Below are positions 1 through 8,989 of a DNA stretch of 64,000 bases, one piece after another. The notes beneath the pieces are model-generated. The model saw only the letters and a list, made by a program, of their open reading frames with translations. It made no database searches and was not told where the DNA came from. Every line of letters starts with the position of its first letter. Within the stretch, counting starts at the first letter, position 1. Source of the stretch: Streptomyces sp. A0958 (GTDB lineage: Bacteria > Actinomycetota > Actinomycetes > Streptomycetales > Streptomycetaceae); NCBI RefSeq assembly GCF_004795035.1, contig NZ_SSBK01000007.1, positions 1-64,000 on the forward strand, in the 5' to 3' direction. A program made the position numbers and the translations under genes.

Positions 1-1440
1 CTCGGTCACGGCCTCCGCGGCCGGTGCGGGCACGGTCGCCGCGCCCTCGGTGAGGGCCGAGCCGCCACGGGTGCGGCGGCGCTGACGCGGCGTGCGCGGC
101 GGGCGCTCCTCGCGGACGGCGGGGGCCGAGGCGGCGGCGGACTTGCGGCCGCGGCCGCCCGTCTCACCGAGGTCCTCGATCTCCTCGGCCCGCAGACCGG
201 CCCGGGTGCGCTCGGCGCGCGGCAGGACACCCTTGGTGCCGGCCGGGATGTCGAGGTCCTCGTACAGGTGCGGGGACGTGGAGTACGTCTCCGGCGGGTC
301 CGGGAACTTCAGGTCCAGGGCCTTGTTGATCAGCTGCCAGCGCGGGATGTCGTCCCAGTCGACCAGCGTGATCGCGATGCCCTTGGCGCCCGCGCGGCCG
401 GTCCGGCCGATGCGGTGCAGGTAGGTCTTCTCGTCCTCGGGCGACTGGTAGTTGATGACGTGCGTGACGCCCTCGACGTCGATACCGCGGGCGGCGACGT
501 CGGTGCAGACCAGCACGTCCACCTTCCCGTTGCGGAAGGCCCGCAGCGCCTGCTCGCGGGCGCCCTGGCCGAGGTCGCCGTGGACCGCGCCGGAGGCGAA
601 GCCGCGCTTCTCCAGCTGCTCGGCGATGTCGGCCGCGGTGCGCTTGGTACGGCAGAAGATCATCGCGAGTCCGCGGCCCTCGGCCTGGAGGATGCGCGAG
701 ACCATCTCGGGCTTGTCCATCGAGTGGGCGCGGTAGACGTACTGCGCCGTGTTCTTGACGGTCGTGCCCTCGTCGTCGGGCGAGGTGGCGTTGATGTGGG
801 TCGGCTGCGACATGTAGCGGCGCGCCAGCGAGATGACGGCGCCCGGCATGGTGGCCGAGAACAGCATGGTCTGGCGCTTGGCCGGCAGCATCGTGATGAT
901 GCGCTCGACGTCGGGCAGGAAGCCCAGGTCCAGCATCTCGTCGGCCTCGTCGAGGACCAGCGCGCGAACCTTGGAGAGGTCCAGCTTGCGCTGGCCCGCC
1001 AGGTCGAGCAGCCGGCCCGGGGTGCCGACGATCACGTCGACACCCTTCTTGAGGGCCTCGACCTGCGGCTCGTACGCCCGGCCGCCGTAAATCGCGAGGA
1101 CCCGCACGTTACGCACCTTGCCGGCGGTCAGCAGGTCGTTGGTGACCTGCTGGCACAGCTCGCGGGTGGGTACGACGATCAGGGCCTGCGGGGCGTCGGT
1201 CAGATCCTCGGGCCGGGCGCGGCCCGCCTCGACGTCGGCGAGGACGGTGACGCGCTCCAGCAGCGGCAGACCGAAACCGAGCGTCTTGCCGGTGCCGGTC
1301 TTGGCCTGCCCGATGACATCGGAGCCGGAGAGGGCGACGGGGAGCGTCAGCTCCTGGATGGGGAAGGGGGACATGATGCCGACGGCCTCAAGGGCCTCGG
1401 CCGTCTCGGAAAGAATCCCGAGGTCTCGGAACGTAGTCAG
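1..1440 (-). CDS. DEAD-box ATP-dependent RNA helicase (partial, C-terminus beyond the window)
   Basis: ATP-dependent RNA unwinding, probably in RNA turnover, ribosome assembly or cold adaptation. Read on the minus strand, the motifs follow in order: Walker A (AKTGTGKT), PTRELC, GTPGRLL, the DEAD box (VLDEADEML), SAT, and the C-terminal HRIGRTGRAG. A basic, low-complexity tail follows the RecA-like domains and runs off the left edge. The start is uncertain: the reading frame stays open upstream, the conserved TTFRDLG N-terminus begins just after a CTG at 1440, and the first ATG in frame is at 1374. Family identity is secure; the particular helicase subtype (RhlE-like by position and sequence) is inferred. 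Confidence 0.93.
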   Translation of the reverse strand, partial: MTTFRDLGILSETAEALEAVGIMSPFPIQELTLPVALSGSDVIGQAKTGTGKTLGFGLPLLERVTVLADVEAGRARPEDLTDAPQALIVVPTRELCQQVTNDLLTAGKVRNVRVLAIYGGRAYEPQVEALKKGVDVIVGTPGRLLDLAGQRKLDLSKVRALVLDEADEMLDLGFLPDVERIITMLPAKRQTMLFSATMPGAVISLARRYMSQPTHINATSPDDEGTTVKNTAQYVYRAHSMDKPEMVSRILQAEGRGLAMIFCRTKRTAADIAEQLEKRGFASGAVHGDLGQGAREQALRAFRNGKVDVLVCTDVAARGIDVEGVTHVINYQSPEDEKTYLHRIGRTGRAGAKGIAITLVDWDDIPRWQLINKALDLKFPDPPETYSTSPHLYEDLDIPAGTKGVLPRAERTRAGLRAEEIEDLGETGGRGRKSAAASAPAVREERPPRTPRQRRRTRGGSALTEGAATVPAPAAEAVTE

Positions 1441-1826
1441 GGTGCTGCCTCTTCTGTGAGACGCGGTCCGAGGCGAACGAAGGGGGTCGTACCGTGCCGG
1501 GGGTTGGTCATCCGGCCGGAATAGGCCGGGTGGCGCGGGACCACTGCCGTCGCTCGAGCGCTCGTGCCGCTGAGGGGGCCCCTCACTGTGCGGTCGTACG
1601 TGTCGCACACACCGCGTGGAGGGCTGTCGGGTCGGAGCCGATCGGGCCACCGACCGGGCATCCTCATTCAATTTCGCGCCACGAGCAGATGCAAAGTGCT
1701 CAGTAAGCGCATTACCACTGTACCCCGGATTCGCGCATCTGTGTTGGGCGAATTCGTCGGAACGGTGTGACGCCGGTCGACGACCGCACCCTTCCGCTGG
1801 TCTGCGGGCGGGCTATTCTGCGCTGC
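1441..1826. other. Intergenic region between divergent helicase and ferritin-like genes
   Basis: About 386 bases with no convincing gene; short ORFs here have poor codon bias. It is relatively A+T-rich near 1668-1740, where a promoter and long leader for the helicase would be expected. The rightward promoter sits at its end. I see no recognised riboswitch. Confidence 0.6.
1814..1819 (+). promoter_or_regulatory. -10 element (TATTCT), leaderless start
   Basis: TATTCT fits the actinobacterial -10 pattern TAnnnT and lies 7 bases before the ATG at 1827. No Shine-Dalgarno sequence is present, so the mRNA probably starts at the ATG. Confidence 0.6.
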
Positions 1827-2561
1827 ATGGAGACGCCTGACAACGCCACTGAAGCCCCCGCGATCACCCGAATCGCCGACCAGGACTGGACCACCGCGTC
1901 CGCGCAGCCGCAGTACCGGGCTGCCGTGGTCGACCTGCTGGGAGCGCTCGCCTACGGGGAGCTGGCGGCCTTCGAGCGGCTCGCCGAGGACGCCAAACTC
2001 GCGCCGACCCTGGCCGACAAGGCGGAGCTGGCGAAGATGGCGTCCGCCGAATTCCACCACTTCGAGCGGCTGACGGAGCGGCTGACGGCCATCGAGGTGG
2101 AGCCGACCGGGGCGATGGAGCCGTTCGCCAGGGCGCTGGACGAGTTCCACCGCCAGACCGCGCCCTCGGACTGGCTGGAGGGCCTGGTCAAGGCGTACGT
2201 CGGCGACTCGATCGCCAGCGACTTCTACCGGGAGGTCGCGGTCCGGCTCGACTCCGACACCCGCTCCCTCGTCCTCGGCGTGCTCGACGACACCGGCCAC
2301 GGCAACTTCGCCGTCGAGAAGGTGCGCGCCGCGATCGAGGCGGAGCCGAGGGTCGGCGGCCGGCTCGCGCTGTGGGCGCGGCGGCTGATGGGCGAGGCGC
2401 TGTCGCAGGCGCAGCGCGTGGTCGCGGACCACGACGCGCTGTCGACCATGCTGGTGGGCGGGGTCGCCGACGGCTTCGACCTGGCCGAGGTCGGCCGGAT
2501 GTTCTCGCGGATCACCGAGGCGCACACCAAGCGGATGGCCGCCCTGGGGCTGGCCGCGTAG
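1827..2561 (+). CDS. Ferritin-like fold protein (MiaE-like family)
   Basis: A 244-residue, mostly helical protein. The pattern of Glu and His residues (ELAAFE near residue 47 and EFHHFE near residue 74, then later Asp/Glu-His segments) resembles the four-helix ferritin-like di-iron proteins related to tRNA hydroxylase MiaE. Its substrate is unknown, and a role in tRNA modification is only an inference from the fold. The ATG at 1827 is chosen because the TATTCT hexamer sits 7 bases upstream. It is divergent from the RNA helicase, the same pairing I recall for mycobacterial Rv3210c/Rv3211. Confidence 0.85.
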   Translation: METPDNATEAPAITRIADQDWTTASAQPQYRAAVVDLLGALAYGELAAFERLAEDAKLAPTLADKAELAKMASAEFHHFERLTERLTAIEVEPTGAMEPFARALDEFHRQTAPSDWLEGLVKAYVGDSIASDFYREVAVRLDSDTRSLVLGVLDDTGHGNFAVEKVRAAIEAEPRVGGRLALWARRLMGEALSQAQRVVADHDALSTMLVGGVADGFDLAEVGRMFSRITEAHTKRMAALGLAA

Positions 2562-2565
2562 GTCG

Positions 2566-2835
2566 TCAGGCGGCGGCAGACCGGCCCAGCCGGCGGCTGC
2601 GCGGCCGGATCAGCAGGGACACCGTCACCGCCGCGATCAGCACCGCGCCCACCACCGTGGCCGCCCCATGGCCGGAGCCGAGCACCGAGTGCATGAGGGA
2701 GGCGCCGAACAGGGCCCCGAGCGCCCCGGCGCCGAACACGGTGCGGCGGGCCGGGAGGCGGCCGGGCAGCGAGCGCAGGGCCGCCCAGGAGAGGGCCACT
2801 CCGAGCACGACGGCGCTCAGCGTTTCCAGGATCAC
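2566..2835 (-). CDS. Small membrane protein, function unknown
   Basis: An 89-residue protein with about three hydrophobic segments (residues 1-20, 33-52, 58-78) and a basic C-terminal end (RPRSRRLGR), which suggests a cytoplasmic tail. The GTG at 2835 has GAGGTG seven bases upstream. It converges with the ferritin-like gene, with only four bases between the stops. I do not recognise a family. Confidence 0.65.
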   Translation of the reverse strand: MILETLSAVVLGVALSWAALRSLPGRLPARRTVFGAGALGALFGASLMHSVLGSGHGAATVVGAVLIAAVTVSLLIRPRSRRLGRSAAA

Positions 2836-2985
2836 AGACGATCACCTCGCAGGATGGCGGGACGGGTATATCGGTCCTGGTCGTACTACCCGTGACCGGC
2901 CGGTCACAACCCTCCCGCGCACAAGGTTCGCTCAGCCGCCGCACAGCGAAGCCGGACGGGGGAAGCGGAGAGCGGGCAGCGCGAA

Positions 2986-3025
2986 CGGAGAGCGGCCCGG
3001 CGGGATTCCGCCGGGCCGCTCTCCG
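2986..3025 (-). terminator. Perfect 18-bp hairpin after the DUF3107 gene
   Basis: Arms 2986-3003 and 3008-3025 are perfectly complementary around a four-base loop. It lies 22 bases past the DUF3107 stop. There is no clear T tract on the minus strand, as is usual for Streptomyces terminators. Confidence 0.75.
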
Positions 3026-3047
3026 CGGTTTCTGTGTCCGTACGCCG

Positions 3048-3275
3048 CTACAGCGTGCCGAACCCCACCCGTCGTGCGCTGGGCTCGCCGATCTCCACGT
3101 AGGCGATCCGGTCGGCCGGCACGAGGACCTTGCGGCCCTTCTCGTCCGTGAGGCTGAGCAGCTGCGCCTTGCCGGCGAGAGCCGCGGACACCGTGCTCTC
3201 GACCTCTTCGGCGGAAAGCCCGCTCTCCAGAACGATCTCCCGGGGCGTGTGCTGCACCCCGATCTTGACCTCCAC
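3048..3275 (-). CDS. DUF3107 family protein
   Basis: A 75-residue protein of unknown function, conserved in actinobacteria; it corresponds to mycobacterial Rv3208A (from memory). It has a short beta-alpha pattern: MEVKIGVQH, then SAEEVESTVSAAL, then a strand containing VLVPADRIAYVEI. The GTG at 3275 is selected because GGAGG lies nine bases upstream and the conserved protein begins here; the longer upstream frame is unsupported. A strong hairpin follows. The TetR gene lies upstream on the same strand. Confidence 0.85.
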   Translation of the reverse strand: MEVKIGVQHTPREIVLESGLSAEEVESTVSAALAGKAQLLSLTDEKGRKVLVPADRIAYVEIGEPSARRVGFGTL

Positions 3276-3405
3276 GGCTATGTCCCTCCGACGGTCAGTC
3301 CCTGCGCGGTGAACCGCGCCGTACGCAGCACACATTAGCCCGCTGAGGGGACTCGTCCGGGCGCCGTGGGCCACGCCCGCAGCGAACACGGGCGCCGCCC
3401 GTCGG

Positions 3406-4047
3406 TCAGTGCTGATCGATGCCGTGCAGCGGGAAGCCCGCGATGCCGCGCCAGGCCAGCGAGGTGAGCAGCTGGACCGCCGTGTCGCGCGGAATGGCCG
3501 ACTGGCTGGAGAGCCAGTAGCGGGCGACCACCTGGGACACCCCGCCGAGGCCCACCGCGAGCAGCATGGACTCGTCCTTGGACAGGCCCGTGTCACCCGC
3601 GATCACGTCGGAGATCGCCTCGGCGCACTGGAGCGAGACCCGGTCCACCCGCTCGCGGACGGCGGGCTCGTTGGTCAGGTCGGACTCGAAGACGAGCCGG
3701 AAGGCGCCGCCCTCGTCCTCGACGTACGCGAAGTACGCGTCCATGGTCGCGGCCACGCGCAGTTTGTTGTCGGTGGTCGACGCCAGCGCCGTACGCACCG
3801 CCTGGAGCAGTGACTCGCAGTGCTGGTCGAGAAGGGCCAGGTACAGCTCCAGCTTGCCCGGGAAGTGCTGGTAGAGCACCGGCTTGCTGACCCCGGCCCG
3901 CTCCGCGATGTCGTCCATCGCCGCCGAGTGGTAACCCTGCGCGACGAAGACCTCCTGCGCGGCTCCCAGCAGCTGATTGCGTCGGGCGCGGCGGGGCAGG
4001 CGAGTGCCCCGCGGGCGCGCCGCCTCGGTCTGCTCGATGGCTGTCAC
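3406..4047 (-). CDS. TetR family transcriptional regulator
   Basis: A 213-residue DNA-binding regulator. The N-terminal helix-turn-helix is clear: AAMDDIAERAGVSKPVLYQH followed by FPGKLELYLALLDQH. The C-terminal helical domain, expected to bind a ligand, ends in AGFPLHGIDQH. The GTG at 4047 has GGAGG just upstream; a TTG at 4059 overlaps that site. It matches mycobacterial Rv3208 by position (memory). The upstream region 4085-4135 has a CATACC/GGTATG inverted repeat that could be an autoregulatory operator. The ligand is unknown. Confidence 0.9.
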   Translation of the reverse strand: MTAIEQTEAARPRGTRLPRRARRNQLLGAAQEVFVAQGYHSAAMDDIAERAGVSKPVLYQHFPGKLELYLALLDQHCESLLQAVRTALASTTDNKLRVAATMDAYFAYVEDEGGAFRLVFESDLTNEPAVRERVDRVSLQCAEAISDVIAGDTGLSKDESMLLAVGLGGVSQVVARYWLSSQSAIPRDTAVQLLTSLAWRGIAGFPLHGIDQH

Positions 4048-4215
4048 GCCGCCTCCCAAATTCGTGGTCCGACACAGCCGTTCCGTACACGCCGTGCCAT
4101 ACCGACATCGTACTTTTGGGTAACCCCGGTATGCGCGGCGCGGACGCAGAATTTCACGGACCGGACGGCTGCGGAAGCCGGAGGTCGCTCGGCTCCCGCC
4201 GCAGAGCGGGACGTA

Positions 4216-4431
4216 TCAGCGGTAATCGTCCTCATCCTGCGGCACGACGCGGGCCTGGTCGGCCGCATCGCCCTCGCTGACGTCGTCGCGGTCGTGGTCC
4301 GTGAGCGGTTCGTCGTCCTCCGGGCGCAGGTCCGTCTGCTGCTCCGCGGCGTCCGCGTCGGGCGTCTCCTGGTCGGGCTCGTCCGGCTGGACGTCCTCGA
4401 AGGTCTCGGGGTCCCTCGGGTCGACCGTCAT
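4216..4431 (-). CDS. Small, very acidic hypothetical protein
   Basis: A 71-residue protein with almost no hydrophobic residues and about 40% Asp/Glu, likely intrinsically disordered. The start ATG at 4431 has a good Shine-Dalgarno (AAGGGAG, five bases upstream), which supports a real gene despite the low complexity. No family is recognised. It is divergent from the alpha/beta hydrolase. Confidence 0.6.
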   Translation of the reverse strand: MTVDPRDPETFEDVQPDEPDQETPDADAAEQQTDLRPEDDEPLTDHDRDDVSEGDAADQARVVPQDEDDYR

Positions 4432-4528
4432 GGTGACTCCCTTCGTTGGTTCGAGCCTATGAGGTACCCCCGAAAGCCGCTATGCGATCTGTGACGGCGA
4501 ACACATGAATCGTCGTGTGATCATCTCG

Positions 4529-4534
4529 TAACAT
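4529..4534 (+). promoter_or_regulatory. -10 element (TAACAT), leaderless start
   Basis: TAACAT lies six bases before the ATG at 4541. No ribosome-binding site is visible, so transcription probably starts at the ATG. Confidence 0.65.
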
Positions 4535-4540
4535 TGCCGC

Positions 4541-5506
4541 ATGTCTTCGACCGAGCTGCCGGGAGTCCGCGCCGCCGCCGCAGCGGTGGCACCCACGGTG
4601 AGCACCGTCAGGGTCTCGGAGGGGGAGCGGCTGCGCTCCGTCGAGCTGCCGGGGCTGACGCTCACCATCCGTTCGCGGCCCTCCCGGCGGCCCGGACTGC
4701 CGCCCGCCCTCTTCGTCCACGGGCTCGGCGGCTCCTCGCAGAACTGGACGGCCCTGATGCCGCTCCTGGAGGACGTGGTGGACTGCGAGGCGGTCGACCT
4801 GCCCGGGTTCGGCGACTCCCCGCCGCCCGACGACGGCAACTACTCGGTCACCGGGCACGCCCGCGCGGTGATCCGCCTGCTGGACGCCCAGGAGCAGGGC
4901 CCCGTCCATCTGTTCGGCAACTCGCTGGGCGGCGCGGTGGCCACCCGGGTCGCCGCGGTCCGCCCCGATCTGGTGCGCACCCTCACCCTGATCTCGCCCG
5001 CGCTGCCCGAGATCCGGGTCCAGCGCTCAGCCGCCCCGACCGGGCTGCTCGCACTCCCGGGCGTCGCCTCCCTGTTCGCCCGGCTGACCCGGGACTGGAG
5101 CGCGGAAGACCGCACCCGCGGAGTCATGGCACTCTGTTACGGCGATCCGGCACGGGTCTCCGAGACGGGCTTCCGCGACGCGGTGGCCGAAATGGAGCGC
5201 CGGCTGGAACTGCCGTACTTCTGGGACGCCATGGCGCGTTCCGCCCGTGGCATCGTCGATGCGTACACCTTGGGCGGACAGCACGGGCTGTGGCGCCAGG
5301 CCGAGCGGGTGCTCGCGCCGACCCAGCTGGTGTACGGCGGACGGGACCAGCTCGTCTCGTTCCGGATGGCCCGCAGGGCGTCCGCGGCCTTCCGCGACGC
5401 GCGCCTGCTGACACTGCCCGACGCCGGGCACGTGGCGATGATGGAGTACCCGGAGGCGGTCGCCCAGGCGTTCCGGGAATTGCTCGACGAATGCGGCGGG
5501 AGCTGA
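4541..5506 (+). CDS. Alpha/beta hydrolase (LipV-like)
   Basis: A 321-residue cytosolic alpha/beta-fold hydrolase. It has the oxyanion HGLGGS motif (residues 65-70), the nucleophile elbow GNSLGG near residue 126, an acid in YGGRDQLVS, and a histidine in DAGHVAMME. Esterase or lipase activity is expected; the substrate is unknown. The neighbouring mycobacterial homologue would be LipV (Rv3203), from memory. The start is fixed by the leaderless promoter. The DUF3152 gene begins right after the stop, suggesting one transcript. Confidence 0.88.
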   Translation: MSSTELPGVRAAAAAVAPTVSTVRVSEGERLRSVELPGLTLTIRSRPSRRPGLPPALFVHGLGGSSQNWTALMPLLEDVVDCEAVDLPGFGDSPPPDDGNYSVTGHARAVIRLLDAQEQGPVHLFGNSLGGAVATRVAAVRPDLVRTLTLISPALPEIRVQRSAAPTGLLALPGVASLFARLTRDWSAEDRTRGVMALCYGDPARVSETGFRDAVAEMERRLELPYFWDAMARSARGIVDAYTLGGQHGLWRQAERVLAPTQLVYGGRDQLVSFRMARRASAAFRDARLLTLPDAGHVAMMEYPEAVAQAFRELLDECGGS

Positions 5507-5514
5507 TTCAGGGC

Positions 5515-6861
5515 GTGGGACGACACAGCCGTAAGGGCCCTGCGCCCAGGGTGCCCGAGACCGGGCAGGCGGAGGCGAACGAGGCGGGGCGCGAGGCCGC
5601 CCGGCCCGCCGCCGGCAGCGGGCGGCGCAGACGGCAGGCCGAGCCGGCCGGCCCAGGACCGTTCCCGGGCGCGCCCGAGGTGCGTGGCGGTCACCCCGAA
5701 CAGCGTGAATCCGGCGGCGGTTGGGGCGCAGGACCCATGAGCCGCGCCACCGACGGTCCGGGCCCGGGCCGGCCCGGCCTCCAGGCGCCCGCGCCCGGCG
5801 GCCGCCCCGGCGTTGCGCGCCCCGCGCACCAGCCTCAGGACCCCGCGCGCGACCAGCGGGCGACCTCCACGCGGTCGCTGATACCGGGCCCGCGGCGCGA
5901 GTTCGTCGAGGCCTTCGACAACCCGCCCGCACCGCCCGCGCCGCACCGGCAGGCAGCGGCGCCCGCCGACCCGTACGGCTCCGTCACCGAGTGGGACGAG
6001 CGCCCGCCCGGGCGCGGGCGCGACGAGGCGGCCCCGGCCAGGGACGCCAGGGGCGGCAAGGGCCGTACGTTCACCGGCATCGCCGCCGCCGCGGTCACCA
6101 CCGTGCTCGCGGTCGTCGTGGCCGGTCAGGTCGCCCACGACAGCACCGGCGGCAGCGGCACCGCGCAGGCCGCAGGCGTGGACCGGGACGAGGCCGACGA
6201 CGCCTCCCGGTCGGACAGCCGGAACACCCCGTCCCCCGAGACGGCGGCGGTCAAGCCCCTTACGTATGAGCAGAAAATGGCCAAGCCTTATCCGCTGGCA
6301 CCGACGCTCATGGGATCGGGGGACTTCGAGACCGTCCCCGGCTCGGCCGAGGCGCCGGGCAAGGGCACGAAACACCGCTACCGCATCGACATCGAGAAGG
6401 GGCTCGGGCTCGACGCCCAACTGTTCGCCCAGGCCGTGCAGAAGACCCTCAACGACGACCGGAGCTGGGCGCACGGCGGCGATATGACCTTCGAACGGAT
6501 TTCCAAGGGTGATCCGGATTTCGTCATCACGCTGGCAAGTCCCGGCACCACCGGCAAGTGGTGCCGGAAATCGGGCCTGGACACCACCGAGGACAACGTC
6601 TCCTGCGACTCGGCCGCCACCGAGCGCGTGATGATCAACGCCTACCGCTGGGCGCAGGGTTCGGCCACCTTCGGGCCGGACAAGCTGTACTCCTACCGGC
6701 AGATGCTGATCAACCACGAGGTCGGCCACCGGCTCGGCCACAACCATGTGAGCTGCGGTACGGAGGGCGCCCTCGCGCCGGTCATGCAGCAGCAGACCAA
6801 GACGCTGGACATCGACGGCATCAAATGCCGCCCCAACCCCTGGGTGTATCCCCAGGGCTGA
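5515..6861 (+). CDS. DUF3152 membrane-anchored putative zinc metalloprotease
   Basis: About 448 residues. A long Pro/Arg/Gly-rich cytoplasmic region is followed by one membrane segment (GIAAAAVTTVLAVVVAG) and an exported C-terminal domain. That domain carries HEVGHRLGHNH, a complete HExxHxxGxxH zinc site of the metzincin type, and several cysteines that could form disulfides. I chose the GTG at 5515, which gives the typical MGRHSRKGPAP start; an ATG at 5491 overlapping the hydrolase is the alternative. It matches mycobacterial Rv3207c by position and family (memory). Its substrate is unknown. Confidence 0.85.
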   Translation: MGRHSRKGPAPRVPETGQAEANEAGREAARPAAGSGRRRRQAEPAGPGPFPGAPEVRGGHPEQRESGGGWGAGPMSRATDGPGPGRPGLQAPAPGGRPGVARPAHQPQDPARDQRATSTRSLIPGPRREFVEAFDNPPAPPAPHRQAAAPADPYGSVTEWDERPPGRGRDEAAPARDARGGKGRTFTGIAAAAVTTVLAVVVAGQVAHDSTGGSGTAQAAGVDRDEADDASRSDSRNTPSPETAAVKPLTYEQKMAKPYPLAPTLMGSGDFETVPGSAEAPGKGTKHRYRIDIEKGLGLDAQLFAQAVQKTLNDDRSWAHGGDMTFERISKGDPDFVITLASPGTTGKWCRKSGLDTTEDNVSCDSAATERVMINAYRWAQGSATFGPDKLYSYRQMLINHEVGHRLGHNHVSCGTEGALAPVMQQQTKTLDIDGIKCRPNPWVYPQG

Positions 6862-6989
6862 GCGGGCGTCAGGAGTCCGGTGTGCGGGCAGCCTCCGCCG
6901 TGCCATGAGCCTGACCCTGAGTGACCATCCTCCTCCATAGCGCGACTGAACGCTATCGGGGCGGGAAAGTTACGCCGGTTCACCCCTTT

Positions 6990-7025
6990 CGGTGGTGCGA
7001 CGGACAACCGTCCGTCGCACCACCG
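6990..7025. other. Perfect 16-bp hairpin before the glycosyltransferase operon
   Basis: Arms 6990-7005 and 7010-7025 match perfectly around an AACC loop. It sits 128 bases after the DUF3152 stop and 79 bases before the glycosyltransferase start. It may terminate the upstream transcript or act in the 5' leader of the operon. A second short stem (ATAGCG/CGCTAT) lies at 6937-6956. Confidence 0.6.
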
Positions 7026-7104
7026 GCGTATCCGCTTACGGTCGTCCCGCCGCGAGTCGCCGATCCAACGGCGGCCGCTCACAAGGGAGATCGGGGGTGC
7101 ACTC

Positions 7105-8907
7105 GTGCGGATCGGACTGCTCACCGACGGTGGTTATCCGTACGCGACCGGTGAATTCCGGCTCTGGTGCGACCGTCTGGTGCGCGGGCTCGCGCAGCAC
7201 GAGTTCGACCTCTTCGCGCTCAGTCGTACCGCCGAGCAGGAGGCGCGGGGCTGGGTCCGGCTCCCCTCCCGGATCGGCCATGTGCGTACGGCCCCCCTGT
7301 GGAGCGCCGACGAGGAATCCCTCGGCCTGCACGCACCCAGGGGCCTGCTCGGGCGGCTGCTGACCGGCGGGGGCGCACGGGCCTACGCCCGGCGCGAACG
7401 GCGGCGCTTCGCCACACACTTCACGGCCCTCGCGGCTTCGGTCTGCACGGCCGGCGCCGCGGGCACCGAGCGCGGCGACGCGGGCCCGGACACCGTACGG
7501 ACCGCTGCCGGTACGCGGGTCGTCGCCGATCTCCGGACCGGCGACGAGCAGTTCACGCAGGGCCTCTACGGACTCGCCGAACTGGCCTGGGAGCACGGCG
7601 GACTGCCCGCCGCCCTCCGCTCCGAGACCGCGGTGCGCATCCTGGAGGCCGCCTGCCGCGCCCCCGGCACCGGACGCACCGTGCAGACCGCCACCGTCGC
7701 CGACCTCCTCGCCTTCACCGCGGAGCTGGACCGGGCGCTGCGCCCGCTCTCCCTCGACTGGTACGACGAGGACGGCCTCGGTGCCGTCGACCTCTGCCAC
7801 GCCACATCCGGCGGTGCCGCCGCCCTGCCGGGCCTGCTGGCCAAACGCTTCTTCGGGGTGCCGCTGCTGGTCACCGAGCACTCCGTGCAGGTGCGGGCGC
7901 ACTACCTCTCGTCGGGCGGTACGCCCGTCAGCGCGCCGGTGCGCGCCCTCCTGGCGAACTTCCACGGGCGGCTCGCCACCGAGGTGTACCGGCAGGCCGC
8001 GCTCATCACCCCCGGCAACACCCACGCCCGCCGCTGGCAGGAGCGCTGCGGCGCCGATCCCGCCAAGGTGCGGACCGTGTACCCGGGCATGGAGTCCGCC
8101 CGGTTCGCCGCGCTCGGCGAACGCGAGGACGACGGCGGCCCCGACACGCTCGTCTGGGTCGGCCGGATCGAGCCCGCCAAGGACCTGATCGCGCTCCTGC
8201 ACGCCTTCGCCGAGGTGCGCCGGGCCGAGCCGAATGCCCGGCTGAGGATCATCGGGGCGCCGGCCCCGGGCCCTGCGGGCGCCACCTATCTCGCGCACTG
8301 CCGGGCCGTGGCCGCCGAGCTCTTCCCCGACGAGGCGGCAGGTACGCACACCGCGGACGGGGGCCCGGTCTCCTTCGAGGACATCGGCGGCGCCGAGGTG
8401 CCTGGCCTCGCCCAGGCGTACGCGGCGGGCGGTGTCGTGGTGCTCTCCAGCGTGGTCGAGGGCTTCCCGATCAGCCTGGTCGAGGCGATGTTCTGCGGCC
8501 GGGCCACCGTCTCGACGGACGTCGGCGCGGTCGTCGAGGTCATCGGCGGTACGGGGCTCGTGGTCCCGCCGCGCAACCCCCGGGCGCTCGCGGACGCCTG
8601 CCTCGCGCTGCTGCGTGACCCGGAGCGCCGTGCGCGCCTGGGCGCGGCGGCGCGCGCCCGCGCCCTCGAACTCTTCACCGTCGAACAGAACCTCGCGGCC
8701 TTTCGCGGCATTTACCTGGAGCTGATCGCGCAGGCGCCGGTACGCACCAGGCCGCTCCCGGAGGCCGACGACGGACCGCGCCCCTTCGCCACCCCGCCGG
8801 AGGCCCACGTCCTGGGCCTCTGGCCGGAACCGGTACCCGAGTCGAACCCCGGCGACCGCACCCCCAGCTGGGCGGGCGCGCCGGGCGCGGGGGAGAGCGA
8901 TGCGTGA
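7105..8907 (+). CDS. GT4 family glycosyltransferase with DUF3492 N-terminus (PelF-like)
   Basis: A 600-residue cytoplasmic glycosyltransferase. The N-terminal half begins MRIGLLTDGGYPY and matches the DUF3492 region found in PelF, the polymerase of the Pel exopolysaccharide. The C-terminal half is a GT-B nucleotide-sugar domain, with WVGRIEPAKD and the retaining E-x7-E motif in EGFPISLVE (near residue 453). The GTG start at 7105 follows a purine-rich stretch. Its end overlaps a possible start of the next gene, so it opens an operon. PelF uses UDP-GalNAc/GlcNAc; the donor here is inferred only by analogy. Confidence 0.87.
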   Translation: MRIGLLTDGGYPYATGEFRLWCDRLVRGLAQHEFDLFALSRTAEQEARGWVRLPSRIGHVRTAPLWSADEESLGLHAPRGLLGRLLTGGGARAYARRERRRFATHFTALAASVCTAGAAGTERGDAGPDTVRTAAGTRVVADLRTGDEQFTQGLYGLAELAWEHGGLPAALRSETAVRILEAACRAPGTGRTVQTATVADLLAFTAELDRALRPLSLDWYDEDGLGAVDLCHATSGGAAALPGLLAKRFFGVPLLVTEHSVQVRAHYLSSGGTPVSAPVRALLANFHGRLATEVYRQAALITPGNTHARRWQERCGADPAKVRTVYPGMESARFAALGEREDDGGPDTLVWVGRIEPAKDLIALLHAFAEVRRAEPNARLRIIGAPAPGPAGATYLAHCRAVAAELFPDEAAGTHTADGGPVSFEDIGGAEVPGLAQAYAAGGVVVLSSVVEGFPISLVEAMFCGRATVSTDVGAVVEVIGGTGLVVPPRNPRALADACLALLRDPERRARLGAAARARALELFTVEQNLAAFRGIYLELIAQAPVRTRPLPEADDGPRPFATPPEAHVLGLWPEPVPESNPGDRTPSWAGAPGAGESDA

Positions 8908-8989
8908 CCAGGAGACGGCCGGCCCGGCCCGCCCGGGACCGCACGAACACCGGCCGGGACCGCACGAACAGCAGCACGGAGGAACGACG

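Noticed and set aside
1437..1667. 76-residue minus-strand ORF upstream of the helicase
   Set aside because: Overlaps the likely helicase start, has no ribosome site and an Arg/Pro/Thr-rich, non-coding-like composition.
4085..4135. Strong TetR operator palindrome
   Set aside because: The CATACC/GGTATG arms are only six bases and 24 bases apart, too weak to list as a site.
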